Source: Chloroflexia bacterium (GTDB lineage Bacteria; Chloroflexota; Chloroflexia; Thermobaculales; Thermobaculaceae). Taken from it: a stretch of DNA of 64,000 nt. The DNA is taken from positions 279,407-343,406 of the forward strand of contig JAUJMR010000002.1 in the NCBI GenBank assembly GCA_030446765.1, read 5' to 3'. The notes under the pieces are model-generated. The model worked only from the letters and a program-made list of their open reading frames with translations. It was not told where the DNA came from and did not search any database. A program made the position numbers and the translations under genes. This document shows, in pieces, positions 27,623-38,321 of the stretch; within the stretch, counting starts at the first letter, position 1, and every line of letters begins with the position of its first letter.

Positions 27623-28503
27623 CCTACAGTTGCAGTGAGCCCTCGGCCTGCCAATACGCCGCGCTGGAGGCGGGCACGCTCGTCTTCGCTGAGGTCCAGG
27701 TCTGCGGCGGCTGCGGAGTCGCGGATCGTCTCCGGCTGGAGCCGGGGATGGGGATCACGACGGGTGCGAGCCCGAGCATCCACGCGAGGCAGACCTGCTG
27801 CGGGCTAACGCCGTGCGCGTCGGCCACCTCCTGGAACACGGCATACCGGCTGCCCAGCTCCGAGGCGCTGCTAATTCCGCCCAGCGGGGACCATGGCAAG
27901 AACGCGATGCCCAGTTCCGCGCAGCGCTGCAACTCGCCCTCGCTGGAGCGGTACGACGGGGAGAACTGATTCTGCACGCTCACGATGTCCACGATGGACC
28001 GGGCTTCGTCGATCTGTGCGACGGTCGCATTGCTGATGCCGACCATCCGCACCTTGCCCTCGTCCTGCAACTGCTTCATCATGCCGATGGACTCCGCGTA
28101 CGGCACGTCCGGGTCCGGGCGGTGGAACTGATAGAGTCCGATCGCCTCCACGCCGAGCCGCCGCAGGCTCGCCTCGCACGCCTGGCGCAGGTACTCGGGC
28201 CGCCCGTCCACCTGCCACGATCCATCGCCGGGTCGCACGTGCGCCCTTCGTCGCGACCAGTACTTCCGACGCGTCACCGCTCCAACTCTTCAGCGCCTGC
28301 GCGATCAGCCGCTCGTTATGCCCGGTATCGTCGCCGCCCTTCGAATACGCATCGGCGGTGTCGATCAACGTGATGCCCGCGTCCAGAGCGGCGTGCACCG
28401 TGGCGATCCCCTGCTCGTCCGTCGGTCGGTCTTCCAGCGAAAACGGCATCCCGCCGAGTCCGATCGCGCTAACGGTCGCTTCGCCTATGTGGTTGGTCCT
28501 CAA
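27609..28503 (-). pseudogene. Aldo/keto reductase, two frameshifts
   Basis: An NADPH-dependent aldo/keto reductase of the YdjG/Tas-like group. A TTG start at 28503 follows AGGAGG by 7 nt and gives MRTNHIGEATVSAIGLGG. DTADAYSKGG holds the catalytic Asp and Tyr, followed by HNERLIAQALK. Near 28242 the frame changes and continues VRPGDGSW, RLGVEAIGLYQFHRPDPDVP, KVRMVGISNA and VVIPIPGSS. A second change near 27735 restores ETIRDSAAAADLDLSEDER, the cofactor-binding end. The complete motifs suggest an active ancestor or sequencing indels. Confidence 0.8.
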
Positions 28504-28564
28504 AAGTGCCTCCTGCTGCTGTGTCGAACGTCGTGGTTCTGCGCGCGTGGTGATCCCGTTCGGA

Positions 28565-30487
28565 TCAACGCGGCACGAGGCGTATCGCACGATGGTGGCC
28601 GCGCGAGCCCACAGCGCGCGGGCGTGCTGTTGGACCACCGGCCGGGACCTTACGCGGGGGGAGGGTCTGCTCCACGAGCTCGCCGCGCCACAGCCGCCGC
28701 ATCTCCGGGCTCGTCCGAAGAAGCAGGTCCAGGGTGCCCGTGGACTCGATAAGCCCATCCCGGAGCACGATTACCTGGTCTGCCCGCTCCAGAGCCGCGT
28801 GCCGGTGCGACACCGCAAGCACGGTCGGGCGGTCCTCCCGGCCCCAGGCGTCGTGGTGCGCGAAGACGCGCTCCCACAGGATGTTCTCCGTCTCCACATC
28901 GAGCGCACTTGACAAGTCATCGAACACGAGCAGGTCCGCCCCGCGAACGAACATCCGCGCCGCCGCGGCCCGCTGCACCTGCCCGCCGGAGAGCCGCACG
29001 CCCTTTGATCCGACAAGGGTGTCGAGTCCGTGCGGCATGTCCGCGAGGTCCGGTTCGAGCACCGCGAGCCGCACCGCCGCCTCAAGATCCAGTTCGTCCT
29101 CGGGCAAACCGAGCAAGATATTGTCGCGCAGAGTATCGCTAAAAAGGCGCGGAACCTGCGGCGTGTACGCGCTCTGCGGCGGCACGAAGAACGCAGCCGG
29201 ATCTTCAACCGGCACGCCGTTCCAGCGTATCTCCCCAGAGTCGCGCGGAAGCAGACCCAGGAGCACACCGAGCAACGTGGTCTTCCCCGCGCCGATCCGC
29301 CCGGTGACGACGGTGAACGAGCCACGCTCCAGCCGGAGGCTCACCGGCCCTATGCCGCGACCGGCACCGGGATACTCGTACGCGAGGTCCTTGACCTCCA
29401 AGGTCTCCAAGCGGCCGAGCTTCCGTGGCGGCACACCGGGGATCTCAGGAAACGGCCCGCGCAGGTACACCGGCCCGTGCTCGACCAGGCTCATCGGCGG
29501 CACGCCCTGCATCAGCGCGGTCATACGGCCGAACGAGACACTGCTCTGCTTGTACCGCGCGAGAAGTAAGCCCACGAGCGCCGTGAACTCCGTGATCCAT
29601 CCCAGGTAGTACACGAACAGCGCGAAGTCGCCGACGGTAAACGAGCTGGTGCCCAGCGAGCGTCCGGCCGAGAGCAGGACCAGCCCCGTGCCAACACTCA
29701 CCGTGTTCCAGAAAATGCTCTGCAACACCTGATCGAAGACCCGGTCGCGCACCGTCGTGCGCAGCCGCACGGCGTTGAGCTTGCGGAAATGGCCAGCCAT
29801 CCCCTCGTCCGCGTTCGCTACCTGCACCGCCTGCACCGCGCCGAAGGTCTCGCCGAGAAAGCTCGTCACATCCCCAGTTGCCTCCCGGCTCGCCTTGCGC
29901 AAAACCTCGATCCGCTTGCTCGCGAGGTTCACGACCACGACGATTATCGTGAGCGGCAGAAACACGGCGAGCGTGATCGTGACGTTGATCGTGAGCATCA
30001 CGGCGAGCGCGACCACCGCGAACACCGTCGAGGCGACGAAGTCGTTGAACACGAGCATCGACTCGGTGACTTCCTCGATGTCGTCGCGGAAGCGGCTGAT
30101 CGCTTCACCGGGAGAGCCCGGGAGCGCCCGCCCCGCCGGGAGCTCGAGGATGCGCCCCAGCATGTTCTTCTGTATGAGCGCCGCGCTCGTGAGGATGAAG
30201 GGCACGTTCGTCAGGGCAAGCCCAAAGAGACACGCGATGCGTCCCAGCGCCGCCATCGTGAGCAGTGCCACCAGCCACAACAGGCCAAGGTCTTCACCCC
30301 CCGCGTCCAGCCGATTAAAGAACGCGCGCGCCACGAAGCCGGGCACCATCTCGATCAGGAAGAGCAGGGTGATCGCTGCACAGTTGAGCCAGAACAGCCC
30401 GGGCGCGAAACGCGTCAGACTCCAGAAAAAGCGCCACGGACGAACCGGCGTGACGTTTTCTACTGAAACGGGTTGGGTGCTCGCCAT
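28565..30487 (-). CDS. ABC exporter half-transporter (membrane domain plus ATPase)
   Basis: About 640 residues. The N-terminal half has six hydrophobic helices (for instance [20 protein letters not shown]). The ATPase has Walker [19 protein letters not shown], signature [15 protein letters not shown] and Walker [14 protein letters not shown]. The Walker B is followed by Asp rather than the usual Glu, as in one partner of heterodimeric exporters. ATG at 30487 is chosen because TTGGAG lies upstream; a GTG at 30532 is possible. It follows the next transporter gene on the same strand by about 65 bp, so both likely form one heterodimer. Substrate unknown. Confidence 0.85.
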   Translation of the reverse strand: MASTQPVSVENVTPVRPWRFFWSLTRFAPGLFWLNCAAITLLFLIEMVPGFVARAFFNRLDAGGEDLGLLWLVALLTMAALGRIACLFGLALTNVPFILTSAALIQKNMLGRILELPAGRALPGSPGEAISRFRDDIEEVTESMLVFNDFVASTVFAVVALAVMLTINVTITLAVFLPLTIIVVVVNLASKRIEVLRKASREATGDVTSFLGETFGAVQAVQVANADEGMAGHFRKLNAVRLRTTVRDRVFDQVLQSIFWNTVSVGTGLVLLSAGRSLGTSSFTVGDFALFVYYLGWITEFTALVGLLLARYKQSSVSFGRMTALMQGVPPMSLVEHGPVYLRGPFPEIPGVPPRKLGRLETLEVKDLAYEYPGAGRGIGPVSLRLERGSFTVVTGRIGAGKTTLLGVLLGLLPRDSGEIRWNGVPVEDPAAFFVPPQSAYTPQVPRLFSDTLRDNILLGLPEDELDLEAAVRLAVLEPDLADMPHGLDTLVGSKGVRLSGGQVQRAAAARMFVRGADLLVFDDLSSALDVETENILWERVFAHHDAWGREDRPTVLAVSHRHAALERADQVIVLRDGLIESTGTLDLLLRTSPEMRRLWRGELVEQTLPPRKVPAGGPTARPRAVGSRGHHRAIRLVPR

Positions 30488-30553
30488 CGATATCTCCAAT
30501 GTCCGCGTCCGGTACGGCTTCTTTCGTGCCACATACGCCGCCTGCTTAGCGGG

Positions 30554-32383
30554 TCAGCGAGTCCGCGCACCCACTGGTCGCGCTGCATCTCGCTCCTGGG
30601 TGCCTTGCGCGTGCAACAGTGCCGAGAAGCGCGATCCGGGATCGGCATCAAGCGCCGCTCGCGGGCCCTGCTCAACCACTCTTCCCTCTTCGAGGATGAG
30701 AATCGTGTCGGCCCGCCGCACCGTGGCCAGCCGGTGCGCGATGATGATTCCGGTGCGGCCGGTCAGCAGCCGGTCCACCGCGCGCTCGATAAGCCGTTCC
30801 GTCGATGGGTCGAGTCGCGAGGACGCTTCGTCGAGCAGCACGAGTCCGGGATCCTTCAGGAACACGCGCGTGAAAGCGAGCAACTGCGCCTCGCCCGCGG
30901 AGAACCCCGAGCCACCGGCATCAACCATTGTGTCGAGGCCCTCCGGCAAGCGACGAACCCACTCCTCCAGACCCAGCTCCGCGAGCGCCCGCATAATGCG
31001 GGACTCGTCCACCGCCGGATCGAAGAAGCTCAGATTGTCGCGCACCGTCGCACGGAAGAGCTGCACGTCCTGGGTGACCACGCCGATGCGGCTCCGTACT
31101 TCTGCACGGCGCGCCTCGCGCACGTCCGCGCCGTTGAGGTACACCGCCCCGGTGGTGGGGTCGTACAGCCGAAGCAGGAGCCTGCCGAGGGTGGTCTTGC
31201 CGCTGCCGGTGCGCCCGAGCACCCCCATCACCGCGCCCGCCGGGAGCTGGAACGAGAGGTTGTGCAGCACCGTCTCTTCCTCGTAGCCGAAGGTAACATC
31301 GCGAAACTCCACCGACAGCGCGCCCTGCGGGAAGTCCACACCAGGCCCATCGGGCAACGTAGTTTGCGTGTCGAGCAGCTCCTGGATACGCACGATGCCC
31401 GCGCCTGCTTTCTGGAAGTCGTCTATCTGGTTCGAGATCTGGTGCAGCGGGAAGAACAGCAACTGGGTGTAGAAGTAGATCAGGAACGCTTCGCCGAGCG
31501 TGATCGTGCCCACACCGCCACGATACAGAAACGCGGCTAGCGCGAACGCGAGCCCGTTGCCCGCCGCGAACGCGAGCACGGGCACGCACCAGGTGATGGT
31601 GCCGACGAGACGCGCCTTGCTGCCCGCCCGCAGGCGTTCGCGCATTCGCTCGTACAGGCGGCGCATCACGTACGGCTGGGCGCCGCTGGATCGGATGTCC
31701 ACGGTGCCAGCGAGTCGCTCCTCGAGGAAACCAAACAGGCTGGCCGACGCCTCACGATCGCGGGTCCAGTAAGGGACCGCTATGGAGCGGAAGAGCAGCA
31801 TCAGCACGAGCACGACAACGGCGTACACCGCGAGCGCGGCACTGACGCGCCAGTCGAGCGTCCAGACGACGGCGAGCACGCCCAGCAGCAACAACAGGCT
31901 TCCGAGCACATAGATCACGAAGCGGGAGAAGAAGTTCGCAAGCGCGGTGACATCGCCGTCTATTCGCTCGATCAACTCCCCTGGGGTCCTGCCCTTGTGA
32001 AACGCCAAGTCGAGCCGCAGGCAGTGGAGCGCGAGGTCGGCGCGCAGTTCGTTCGTGGCGGTCCACCCAACGCGCTCGCTGTAGTAGGTCGCAATGACGG
32101 CGAGCACCTGTTGCAGGATCGCGAGGAAGATGAAGAGCAGCGCGGCCGCGGTGAGGTTCTCGCCGCCGCCAGAGGTGGTTGTGTCGATGAAGCGCTTGAG
32201 GATCTGCGGGTTGACGAGCTGCAGCGCGATGCTCCCGAACAGCACCACAGCGAGGATGGCAACCAGTGGAGCCTGCGGTCGCAGATACCTCACGAGTAGC
32301 GCGCGATACTGGATGCGACGGGTGGGCAAGCGGAGAGTCCTTTCCTTGCAGAGTTCTGGCGTGCGGCTGAGTGCTCGGTTCAC
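30554..32383 (-). CDS. ABC exporter half-transporter, partner of the downstream gene
   Basis: A 609-residue MdlB/MsbA-like protein. Six helices (for example LVAILAVVLFGSIALQLVNP) precede an ATPase with Walker A VLGRTGSGKTTLGRLLLRLY, the Q-loop VTQDVQLFRAT, signature FSAGEAQLLAFTRVF and Walker B LVLLDEASSRLD. Here the signature is SAGEA rather than SGGQ, while Walker B has the catalytic Glu; the other half has SGGQ and Asp. This complementary pattern is that of heterodimers with one degenerate site. It lies upstream of its partner on the minus strand. Confidence 0.88.
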   Translation of the reverse strand: MNRALSRTPELCKERTLRLPTRRIQYRALLVRYLRPQAPLVAILAVVLFGSIALQLVNPQILKRFIDTTTSGGGENLTAAALLFIFLAILQQVLAVIATYYSERVGWTATNELRADLALHCLRLDLAFHKGRTPGELIERIDGDVTALANFFSRFVIYVLGSLLLLLGVLAVVWTLDWRVSAALAVYAVVVLVLMLLFRSIAVPYWTRDREASASLFGFLEERLAGTVDIRSSGAQPYVMRRLYERMRERLRAGSKARLVGTITWCVPVLAFAAGNGLAFALAAFLYRGGVGTITLGEAFLIYFYTQLLFFPLHQISNQIDDFQKAGAGIVRIQELLDTQTTLPDGPGVDFPQGALSVEFRDVTFGYEEETVLHNLSFQLPAGAVMGVLGRTGSGKTTLGRLLLRLYDPTTGAVYLNGADVREARRAEVRSRIGVVTQDVQLFRATVRDNLSFFDPAVDESRIMRALAELGLEEWVRRLPEGLDTMVDAGGSGFSAGEAQLLAFTRVFLKDPGLVLLDEASSRLDPSTERLIERAVDRLLTGRTGIIIAHRLATVRRADTILILEEGRVVEQGPRAALDADPGSRFSALLHAQGTQERDAARPVGARTR

Positions 32384-33077
32384 CCCGGCTCAGGTCTCTC
32401 GCTGCATCCCGTGAGTATAACGGAAACGAATATACCGGAAGCCAGTTAAGGGTCTGATTTTATACCTCGACACACCTAATCAGGGCAATATACGTGATTC
32501 TGAGTAAAAGAGCAATAGATCACTGCGAAATCTCTTAGCTGCTGGGCCTATCGATAAAAGGATTCTGAATCTTTGGGCACGAGATCGCTTAGTCGCCGCT
32601 CGCTCTGTCCTGCAATCCACGCTGCGGAGTCAAGGTGACGCACTACGGAGGAGGTAGGTGATCGCCAGAGCGTGTCTTGCACTCTGGGTCTGCGGGGCAG
32701 CATCGGGGCATCTGTCCGGATGCTGCCAAGGGATCGAAGGCCAGGCGGGGCTTCGCGCTGTTGCCGAAGCGTTGGCTGACCGAGCGCACTATTGTCTGGC
32801 TGGTGCGCTTTCCCTGTTTGGCTTGAAACTACGAAAGGTTGCTGGAAACACTTGCCCGGTTGCATCTGCTCTCCGAAGCGGTCCTCTGGCCTAAGTGCTT
32901 CGTTACAGCGAAGGCACAATACACAGAACGCGCTGTAGAGGTCTGGCCGACGATTACCGACGCGGATGGCAGCCCGGGGAGGATGGGGCAATGTCGGGCG
33001 CTCGCCTCTTGTATGATGGGGTGGGCGAATGATGGAGGGCGACCGCTGGCCGCCTCTCGTGGAGGAGATGCATCGCG
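32384..33077. other. Gene-free stretch between the ABC exporters and the GH43 gene
   Basis: Nearly 700 bp without a convincing gene. Open frames on both strands, such as one on the minus strand at 32548-32991, show no known motif and no consistent codon pattern. The left 200 bp are AT-richer and probably hold the exporter promoter; GGAGGAG before 33078 is the ribosome site for the next gene. Confidence 0.4.
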
Positions 33078-34067
33078 ATGGGAAGCACGGGTGAACCGGC
33101 GGCGACGTTCCGCAATCCCCTCATGGCGGACGGGCCCGACCCGTGGATGGTGTTCCATAATGGCTACTACTACCTCACGGCCACCAGCTCGACCGAGATA
33201 CGGATCCGCAGAGCGGCCAGCATCACGCAACTCGCGGACGCGCCGGACGTCACCGTCTGGAGCGACCGCACGCCGAGCCGCAATGCACAGATCTGGGCCC
33301 CGGAGTTCTACCTGCTGAATGGCCCCAGCGGGCGGCGGTGGTATCTCTACTACACAGCCTCCGACGGTAATGATCTGAAGCATCGTCTGCACGTGCTCGA
33401 AGGGGGTGGTAACGATCCCATGGGGCCGTACGCGTATAAAGCCCAGCTGCGTACCGACCCCAGCGACGAGCACTATGGCATCGACGCGGGTGTGCTGCAG
33501 ACGGGTGATGGGAGGTTGTACCTCCTGTGGGCCGGGCACCCGGGCCACGTGTTGTTCGTCTCCGCGATGACCGATCCGTGGACGCTCGCGGGCGAGCGCG
33601 TGAACCTGCCGGCCAGCGGCTTCGGGTGCGACGAAGTCCGCGAGGGGCCAGTCGCGCTACGGCGCAACGGCAAGATTTTCCTGGTGTACTCCGCCTGCGA
33701 TACTGGGAAGCCCGACTACAAGCTCGGTATGCTCATCGCCGACGAGCGAAGCGATCCGCTCGCCCCGCAGTCTTGGCGGCAGTACCCCCGACCGGTGTTC
33801 GAGCGATCCGACGCGAACGGCGTGTACGGCCCTGGGCACAACGGCTTCTTTCTATCGCCCGACGGCACCCAGGACTGGATCATTTACCACGCCAAGGCAA
33901 GCGCGGAGTATACCTACGTGGGCCGGACGCCGCGGGCGCAGCGGTTCACCTGGAGCCCGGATGGCACGCCGGACTTCGGCGCGCCGCTACCGCTCGATGC
34001 CGATATCCCGGTCCCCGCTGGCGATCCGGCAGGGGCAACGCCGGGAACTGCGAGCGTGCGCGAGTAA
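33078..34067 (+). CDS. Glycoside hydrolase family 43 protein
   Basis: A 329-residue five-bladed beta-propeller of the GH43 type (arabinanase/xylosidase-like). Visible blade motifs: FRNPLMADGPDPWMVFHNGY (with the catalytic-base Asp in the DP pair), YYYLTATSSTEIRIRRA, AQIWAPEFYLLNG (WAPE motif) and CDEVREGPVALRRNGKIFLV with the catalytic Glu. GVYGPGHNGFF holds the active-site His. No signal peptide is seen, so it appears cytoplasmic, or its signal is missed. Such enzymes release arabinose or xylose from plant polymers; the exact substrate cannot be told. Confidence 0.88.
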   Translation: MGSTGEPAATFRNPLMADGPDPWMVFHNGYYYLTATSSTEIRIRRAASITQLADAPDVTVWSDRTPSRNAQIWAPEFYLLNGPSGRRWYLYYTASDGNDLKHRLHVLEGGGNDPMGPYAYKAQLRTDPSDEHYGIDAGVLQTGDGRLYLLWAGHPGHVLFVSAMTDPWTLAGERVNLPASGFGCDEVREGPVALRRNGKIFLVYSACDTGKPDYKLGMLIADERSDPLAPQSWRQYPRPVFERSDANGVYGPGHNGFFLSPDGTQDWIIYHAKASAEYTYVGRTPRAQRFTWSPDGTPDFGAPLPLDADIPVPAGDPAGATPGTASVRE

Positions 34068-34230
34068 GCCTTCGCCGCGCCGGTGGCGCTACGCCTCCGC
34101 CCCGCGGACGGCCCATGCAACCACCCGACCACCTCGGCCGCAGCACTCGCGTGCCCCCCCGACGTGCGGGCGAACTTGGGGAAGGGCCGGCTGGTGATGC
34201 TGCCCCCCGGGGAGGCCTCGCTGCCGACAC

Positions 34231-34341
34231 GGCTACACCAGGCACTACCCCGTGGAGCGGAACTGCCGCGAAGCCAAGGGCACCAACGAGAACCAGCGGA
34301 CGGTGATCGGGCGCGACCTGCTGCGGCAGCCGGTCAGCCGG
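34231..34341 (+). pseudogene. Acyl-CoA dehydrogenase C-terminal remnant
   Basis: The frame from 34231 reads GYTRHYPVERNCREAKGTNE followed by NQRTVIGRDLLRQ. Acyl-CoA dehydrogenases end with a close equivalent (GYTREYPVER, then EGTNEIQRLVIAR). About ten residues between EAK and GTNE are missing, and nothing upstream resembles the rest of the enzyme. It is a small leftover squeezed between two genes. Confidence 0.6.
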
Positions 34342-34923
34342 TCAGCCGAGCGAGTAGACCAGCAGGGCGAGGTTGGAGTTGCCGAGCTGTCGCGCGCCGG
34401 TCAGCAGCATCGGGCCAGGCGGGCGGACCGAGAAGGCCGGGACGCCGTTGATCAGCACACCCGCGCCGACCATCATGTGCAGCTCGTCGACCAAGCCCGC
34501 GGCGAGCAGGTCGTTCCATGTGGTCATGCTCCCGAAGGCGACGAGCGAGCCACCCTCTCCCTGCTTGAGCTCGGCGATCGCGTCCCTGGCCTCGGCACGC
34601 CTGACGATCCGGGTGATCTCCCGCCACGGGCCGGTCTCCGCCTCGGTCAGAGTGTCGGAGACGACGAGGTGGTCCAACTCCAGGTGCCGCCGCGAGATCG
34701 CCCGCTCGACTTCCGGCTGTGCTGGGTCGTCGGCAATGGGCGGCCAGTAGCTCACGAACCCGCGGTACGTCGTGGCGCCGGACACCAGCATATCGGCAGC
34801 CCGCATGAGCTCGAGGTTGTAGTCGCTGAACGTCGTGTCGAACGGCAGCGCCATCACGTCACCGCCCGGACCGGCGGCGTAGCCGTCCAGTGAGATCAGG
34901 TTGCTAACGATCACCTTGCGCAT
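34342..34923 (-). CDS. Dihydrofolate reductase-family protein (RibD C-terminal type)
   Basis: A 193-residue NADPH-dependent reductase fold: MRKVIVSNLISLDGYAAGPG at the start, then DMLVSGATTYRGFVSYWPP near residue 45 and EGGSLVAFGSMTTWNDLLAA near 125 and VDELHMMVGAGVLINGVPAF near 147. These are the conserved strands of the YyaP/RibD_C group common in actinobacteria and Chloroflexota; substrates are mostly unknown. ATG at 34923 has GGGAG five bases upstream and is preferred to a GTG two codons before. Confidence 0.85.
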   Translation of the reverse strand: MRKVIVSNLISLDGYAAGPGGDVMALPFDTTFSDYNLELMRAADMLVSGATTYRGFVSYWPPIADDPAQPEVERAISRRHLELDHLVVSDTLTEAETGPWREITRIVRRAEARDAIAELKQGEGGSLVAFGSMTTWNDLLAAGLVDELHMMVGAGVLINGVPAFSVRPPGPMLLTGARQLGNSNLALLVYSLG

Positions 34924-35139
34924 GGTCACTCCCGTGTGTGCGGCTTCGGCCGGTCCGGCGCGCCCAGTCCCTCATGAGTCGTCGAATGCCCGGTCGTCGC
35001 CGGACTGGTCGCGCTCAAGCAGGTGGACGTCGGTGTTCACATGGTAGCAGGCCCTCGCCGGGGCAGTCGATGAATAATCCGGGCTACCCTTCCGGCCTCG
35101 CTCCTATTGCGCGGCTGTTTCGGAAGTGCACACCACGCT

Positions 35140-37453
35140 CTAAGCGCTCATCGCCCGCCATACCTTCTCCGGACGCATTGGGATGTCGAGGTGGCGGACG
35201 CCAAATGGCTCCAGCGCGTCGATGACAGCGTTCGCGATCGTGGGGGTGGAGCCGATCGTCGCCGCTTCCCCGATGCCCTTCGCGCCGAGCGGGTTATGTG
35301 GGGTGGTCGTCACGGTCTGGTCCGTCGTGAACATCGGGAAGTGCGCCGCGCGAGGAATGGCGTAGTCCATCAGGGACCCACTGTGGAGCTGCCCCTGCTC
35401 ATCGTACACCACCTCCTCGTAGAGCGCCTGGGAGATACCCTGCGCGAGGCCCGCCGTGGACTTGCCCTTCGACCAGGATGGGGCTGATGCGCGGGCCGCA
35501 ATCGTCCACCGAGAAGTAATCGCGCAGGTGGACATACCCGGTGTCTCGCTCCACTTCGACCACCGCGACGTGCGTGCCGAACGGGTACACCAGCTCCGGC
35601 GGCTTGAAGAAGCTCGTCGCCTCCAGGCCGGGGTCGATATCGTCTGGCAGGTCGTCGCTGTACGCTCGGTCCGCGATCTCCGCGAGACGTAGCGCGCTAT
35701 GTGGCGCGCCTTTGACCTGGTACGAGCCGCCCGCGAGGACGATATCCTCCGGCGCGGCCTCCATCATGTGCGCGGCGATGCGTGCCGCCTTGTCGCGCAC
35801 CTTGCCGACCGCGCCCACGAGCGCCGCACCACCAACCACGAGCCCGCGGCTGCCCATCGTGCCCTGGCCCATCGGCGTCTCACGGGTGTCGCCGTGGCGG
35901 ACGACCACCTGGTCGAACTCGACGCCGAGCTGGTCCGCGACGATCTGCGCGAACGTTGTCTCCTGTCCCTGACCGTGCGGTGAGATCCCCGTGAGTACCG
36001 TCACCGTCCCGCCCGGCTCAACGCGCACCACCGAACTCTCGAACGGACCGAAGCCACACATCTCCACCCAGCACGCGACCCCGATACCGAGCAGCCGATC
36101 GCTGTTCTCGGCCCTTCGTGTGCGCTGCTCCTCGCGCAGTGCCGGGTAGTGCGAGATCTCAAGCGCCTTCGAGAGTGCCTTGTCATACTCGCCGGTGTCA
36201 TACAGCTCGCCTGTTGCCGTCGTGTGGGGGAAGGCATCCGGCGGGATGAAGTTCTTTCGGCGCACATCGACTGGATCCATGCCCAACTCGTCCGCGACCA
36301 GGTCCATCAGCCGCTCGATGTAGTACGCGGCCTCGGGCCGGCCGGCGCCCCGATACGCGGCCACGGGCGTCGTGTTGGTGAACACCGTCACGGCTTCCAG
36401 GTCGACCGCGGGGATGTTGTACGAACCGGTGGCCATTCGCCCCGTAAGCTCGCTTAACCCCGGCGCAACCGGATACGCGCCCAGATCGGCAAGGATGCGC
36501 AGCCGCAGCGCCGTGACCGTGCCGTCCGCTTGCACGGCAACTTCCGCGTCCGCGATCTGTGCACGACCGTGGGTGGTGGCGAGCATGTGCTCGGAGCGCC
36601 CCTCGACCCAGCACAGTGGCACCCCGTACTTCAGGGCCATCGCCCCGAGCGCGATGTCCTCCGGGTAGATGCCGATCTTCACGCCGAAGCCGCCGCCGAC
36701 CTCCGGCGCGACGACGCGGACCAGGTTCTCAGGTAGTCGCAGCGCCTCGCAGAGGTCGGTGCGCAGGAGGTGCGGCGCCTGAGTGCTCGTCCAAAGGTTG
36801 AGACCGCCAGTCGCCGGGTCACTCGCGGCGACGACCGCGCGCGCCTCCATTGGGATGCCGCAGAGACGCTGATTCAACAGCCGCTGACCGACGATGTGGT
36901 CGGCGCTCGCGAAGGCTGCCTCGACATCACCCTCCGTATGCGTCCAAACCCGCTCCACGTTGTTCGGGACGTCGTCGAAGAGGAGTGGTGCACCGGGCTC
37001 GCGGGCCTTCTCCGGATCAACAATTGTGGGCAGTTGCTCCCAGTCAACGGTCACCTCCGCGGCGGCGTCGTCGGCCCACGCCTGTGTCCCGGCGATCACG
37101 GCCGCGACTGCCTCGCCAACATGGCGCACCCGACCAACCGAGAGCGCGTAGTGGGTATGCCCGAGATCGCGCTCATCGTGCACCGCTTCACCCTCGCCAC
37201 CACTTTCCATCGGCATCGGTCCATATAGCGGGACCAAATCCTCACCCGTCACCACTGCAAGCACCCCGGGCATCCCGGACGCGGCGGCAGTATCGATGTC
37301 CCGAATACGGGCGTGCGCGTATGGGCTGCGGACGATCGACACGTACTGCATACCTGGCAGGCGCAGGTCGCCGACGTAGGTTGCGTTGCCCGTGATGAGG
37401 CGTGGGTCTTCCTTGCGCTTCACCTTCGCGCCGATCAGCGATGCATACGCCAT
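35140..37453 (-). pseudogene. Molybdenum hydroxylase large subunit, form II CoxL/xanthine dehydrogenase type, one frameshift
   Basis: The large catalytic subunit of a Mo-MCD hydroxylase, about 770 residues if the frame is mended. From ATG 37453 it reads MAYASLIGAKVKRKEDPRLI, then APEVGGGFGVKIGIYPED and AAYRGAGRPEAAYYIERLMD. AYRGAGR is the form II CoxL loop; form I CO dehydrogenase has AYxCSFR. Near 35460 the frame changes within VEGQVHGG and continues GLAQGISQALYEEVVYDEQG and PLGAKGIGEAATIGSTPTIA, which carries the catalytic Glu (GxGEA). No small or medium subunit lies next to it, so CO oxidation cannot be inferred. Confidence 0.85.
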
Positions 37454-37564
37454 GTTTCTTCCTCTCGATACGTGTCTACTTGGTTGCGTGGTGCACCGTT
37501 GCACCACGTCGGGGTTTCGGGAGCCTGATGATAGCCGCCAGGTCTGCGTCTGTCAAACGCCGGG

Positions 37565-38296
37565 CTACGAGTCCTGCCCCACCCCGCGCACGCCCGGCTC
37601 TCCCACGACGTGGCGCACGGCGCGCGCGTCCGCGCCCCGCTCCTCGCCCGATGGCTCGTGGCTGTAGCGATAGTCGTGCAGGCGAATGATCTCTCGCAGG
37701 TGCGCGCCTAGCGCCTCGTGCCAGGCAACAGCAGTCTCGATCAGCGTGCGGAAGGTGGGCTCGTCCGGTGCCGCGGCGAGCGCCGACCGGAGGTGAGGGA
37801 GGCATACCCCGCCCGAGCGCGCGTACGCATCGCGAAACTCCGCTTGCCGTATGTGCTCCAGGAGCACGTCGATGCTCCTCGCTTCCGCGCGCGCAAGGAG
37901 ATCGCACGCCGGACAAGGACGGTGCGGCTCGAGTGCGTCCACCGTCCGGGCACCGCCGCCACCGAGTAGGGGAGCCGCTCCGGCCAGAAAACCGCGCTTA
38001 CGAAAGCGAAGCGCTTGGAGCTCCGCGGTGAGATGGGAGAGCACATCCTCGTACAGGATCGCGGTGCCGAGCACGTGCTGACTCTCGAGCCACTGATGGG
38101 CGTGGACCGGGCAGAACGCGTGGGATTCGCGCAGCCGCGTCCGGATCTCCAGATCCGTCAGGCCGCCCTCTCGCGAGATCGAGTCCAGGTACGCCCGGAC
38201 AGCGCCCAGTGCAAGCCGGCAGACGGGACACCCCGCCTTCTGAAAGGCGTCGAGCAGGTCGTGATAGATGCTGGTGCGGCTGGGTTGACGATCCAT
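37565..38296 (-). CDS. DUF6062 family cysteine-rich protein
   Basis: A 243-residue protein with paired metal-ligand-like motifs: CPVCRLAL near residue 23, FCPVHAHQWL near 60, CPACDLLARA near 130 and GGVCLPHLRSAL near 165. This CxxC/CPxH duplication fits the DUF6062 family, found mainly in Chloroflexota; its function is unknown. ATG at 38296 starts MDRQPSRTSIYHDLLDAFQK, which matches the usual beginning. It lies 26 bp before the end of the dioxygenase gene region on the same strand. Confidence 0.75.
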   Translation of the reverse strand: MDRQPSRTSIYHDLLDAFQKAGCPVCRLALGAVRAYLDSISREGGLTDLEIRTRLRESHAFCPVHAHQWLESQHVLGTAILYEDVLSHLTAELQALRFRKRGFLAGAAPLLGGGGARTVDALEPHRPCPACDLLARAEARSIDVLLEHIRQAEFRDAYARSGGVCLPHLRSALAAAPDEPTFRTLIETAVAWHEALGAHLREIIRLHDYRYSHEPSGEERGADARAVRHVVGEPGVRGVGQDS

Positions 38297-38321
38297 GCGC
38301 CCTCGTGGGTTTCTTCTGTTG

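Noticed and set aside
29757..31286. Long plus-strand open frame opposite the ABC exporters
   Set aside because: Ser/Arg-rich shadow of the ATPase genes, spanning two genes without biological sense.
32548..32991. 147-codon minus-strand frame before the GH43 gene
   Set aside because: No recognisable motif, no ribosome site and no coding-like composition.
35140..37453. Calling this gene a carbon monoxide dehydrogenase
   Set aside because: The active-site loop is AYRGAGR, not the AYxCSFR of true CO dehydrogenase, and the partner subunits are absent.
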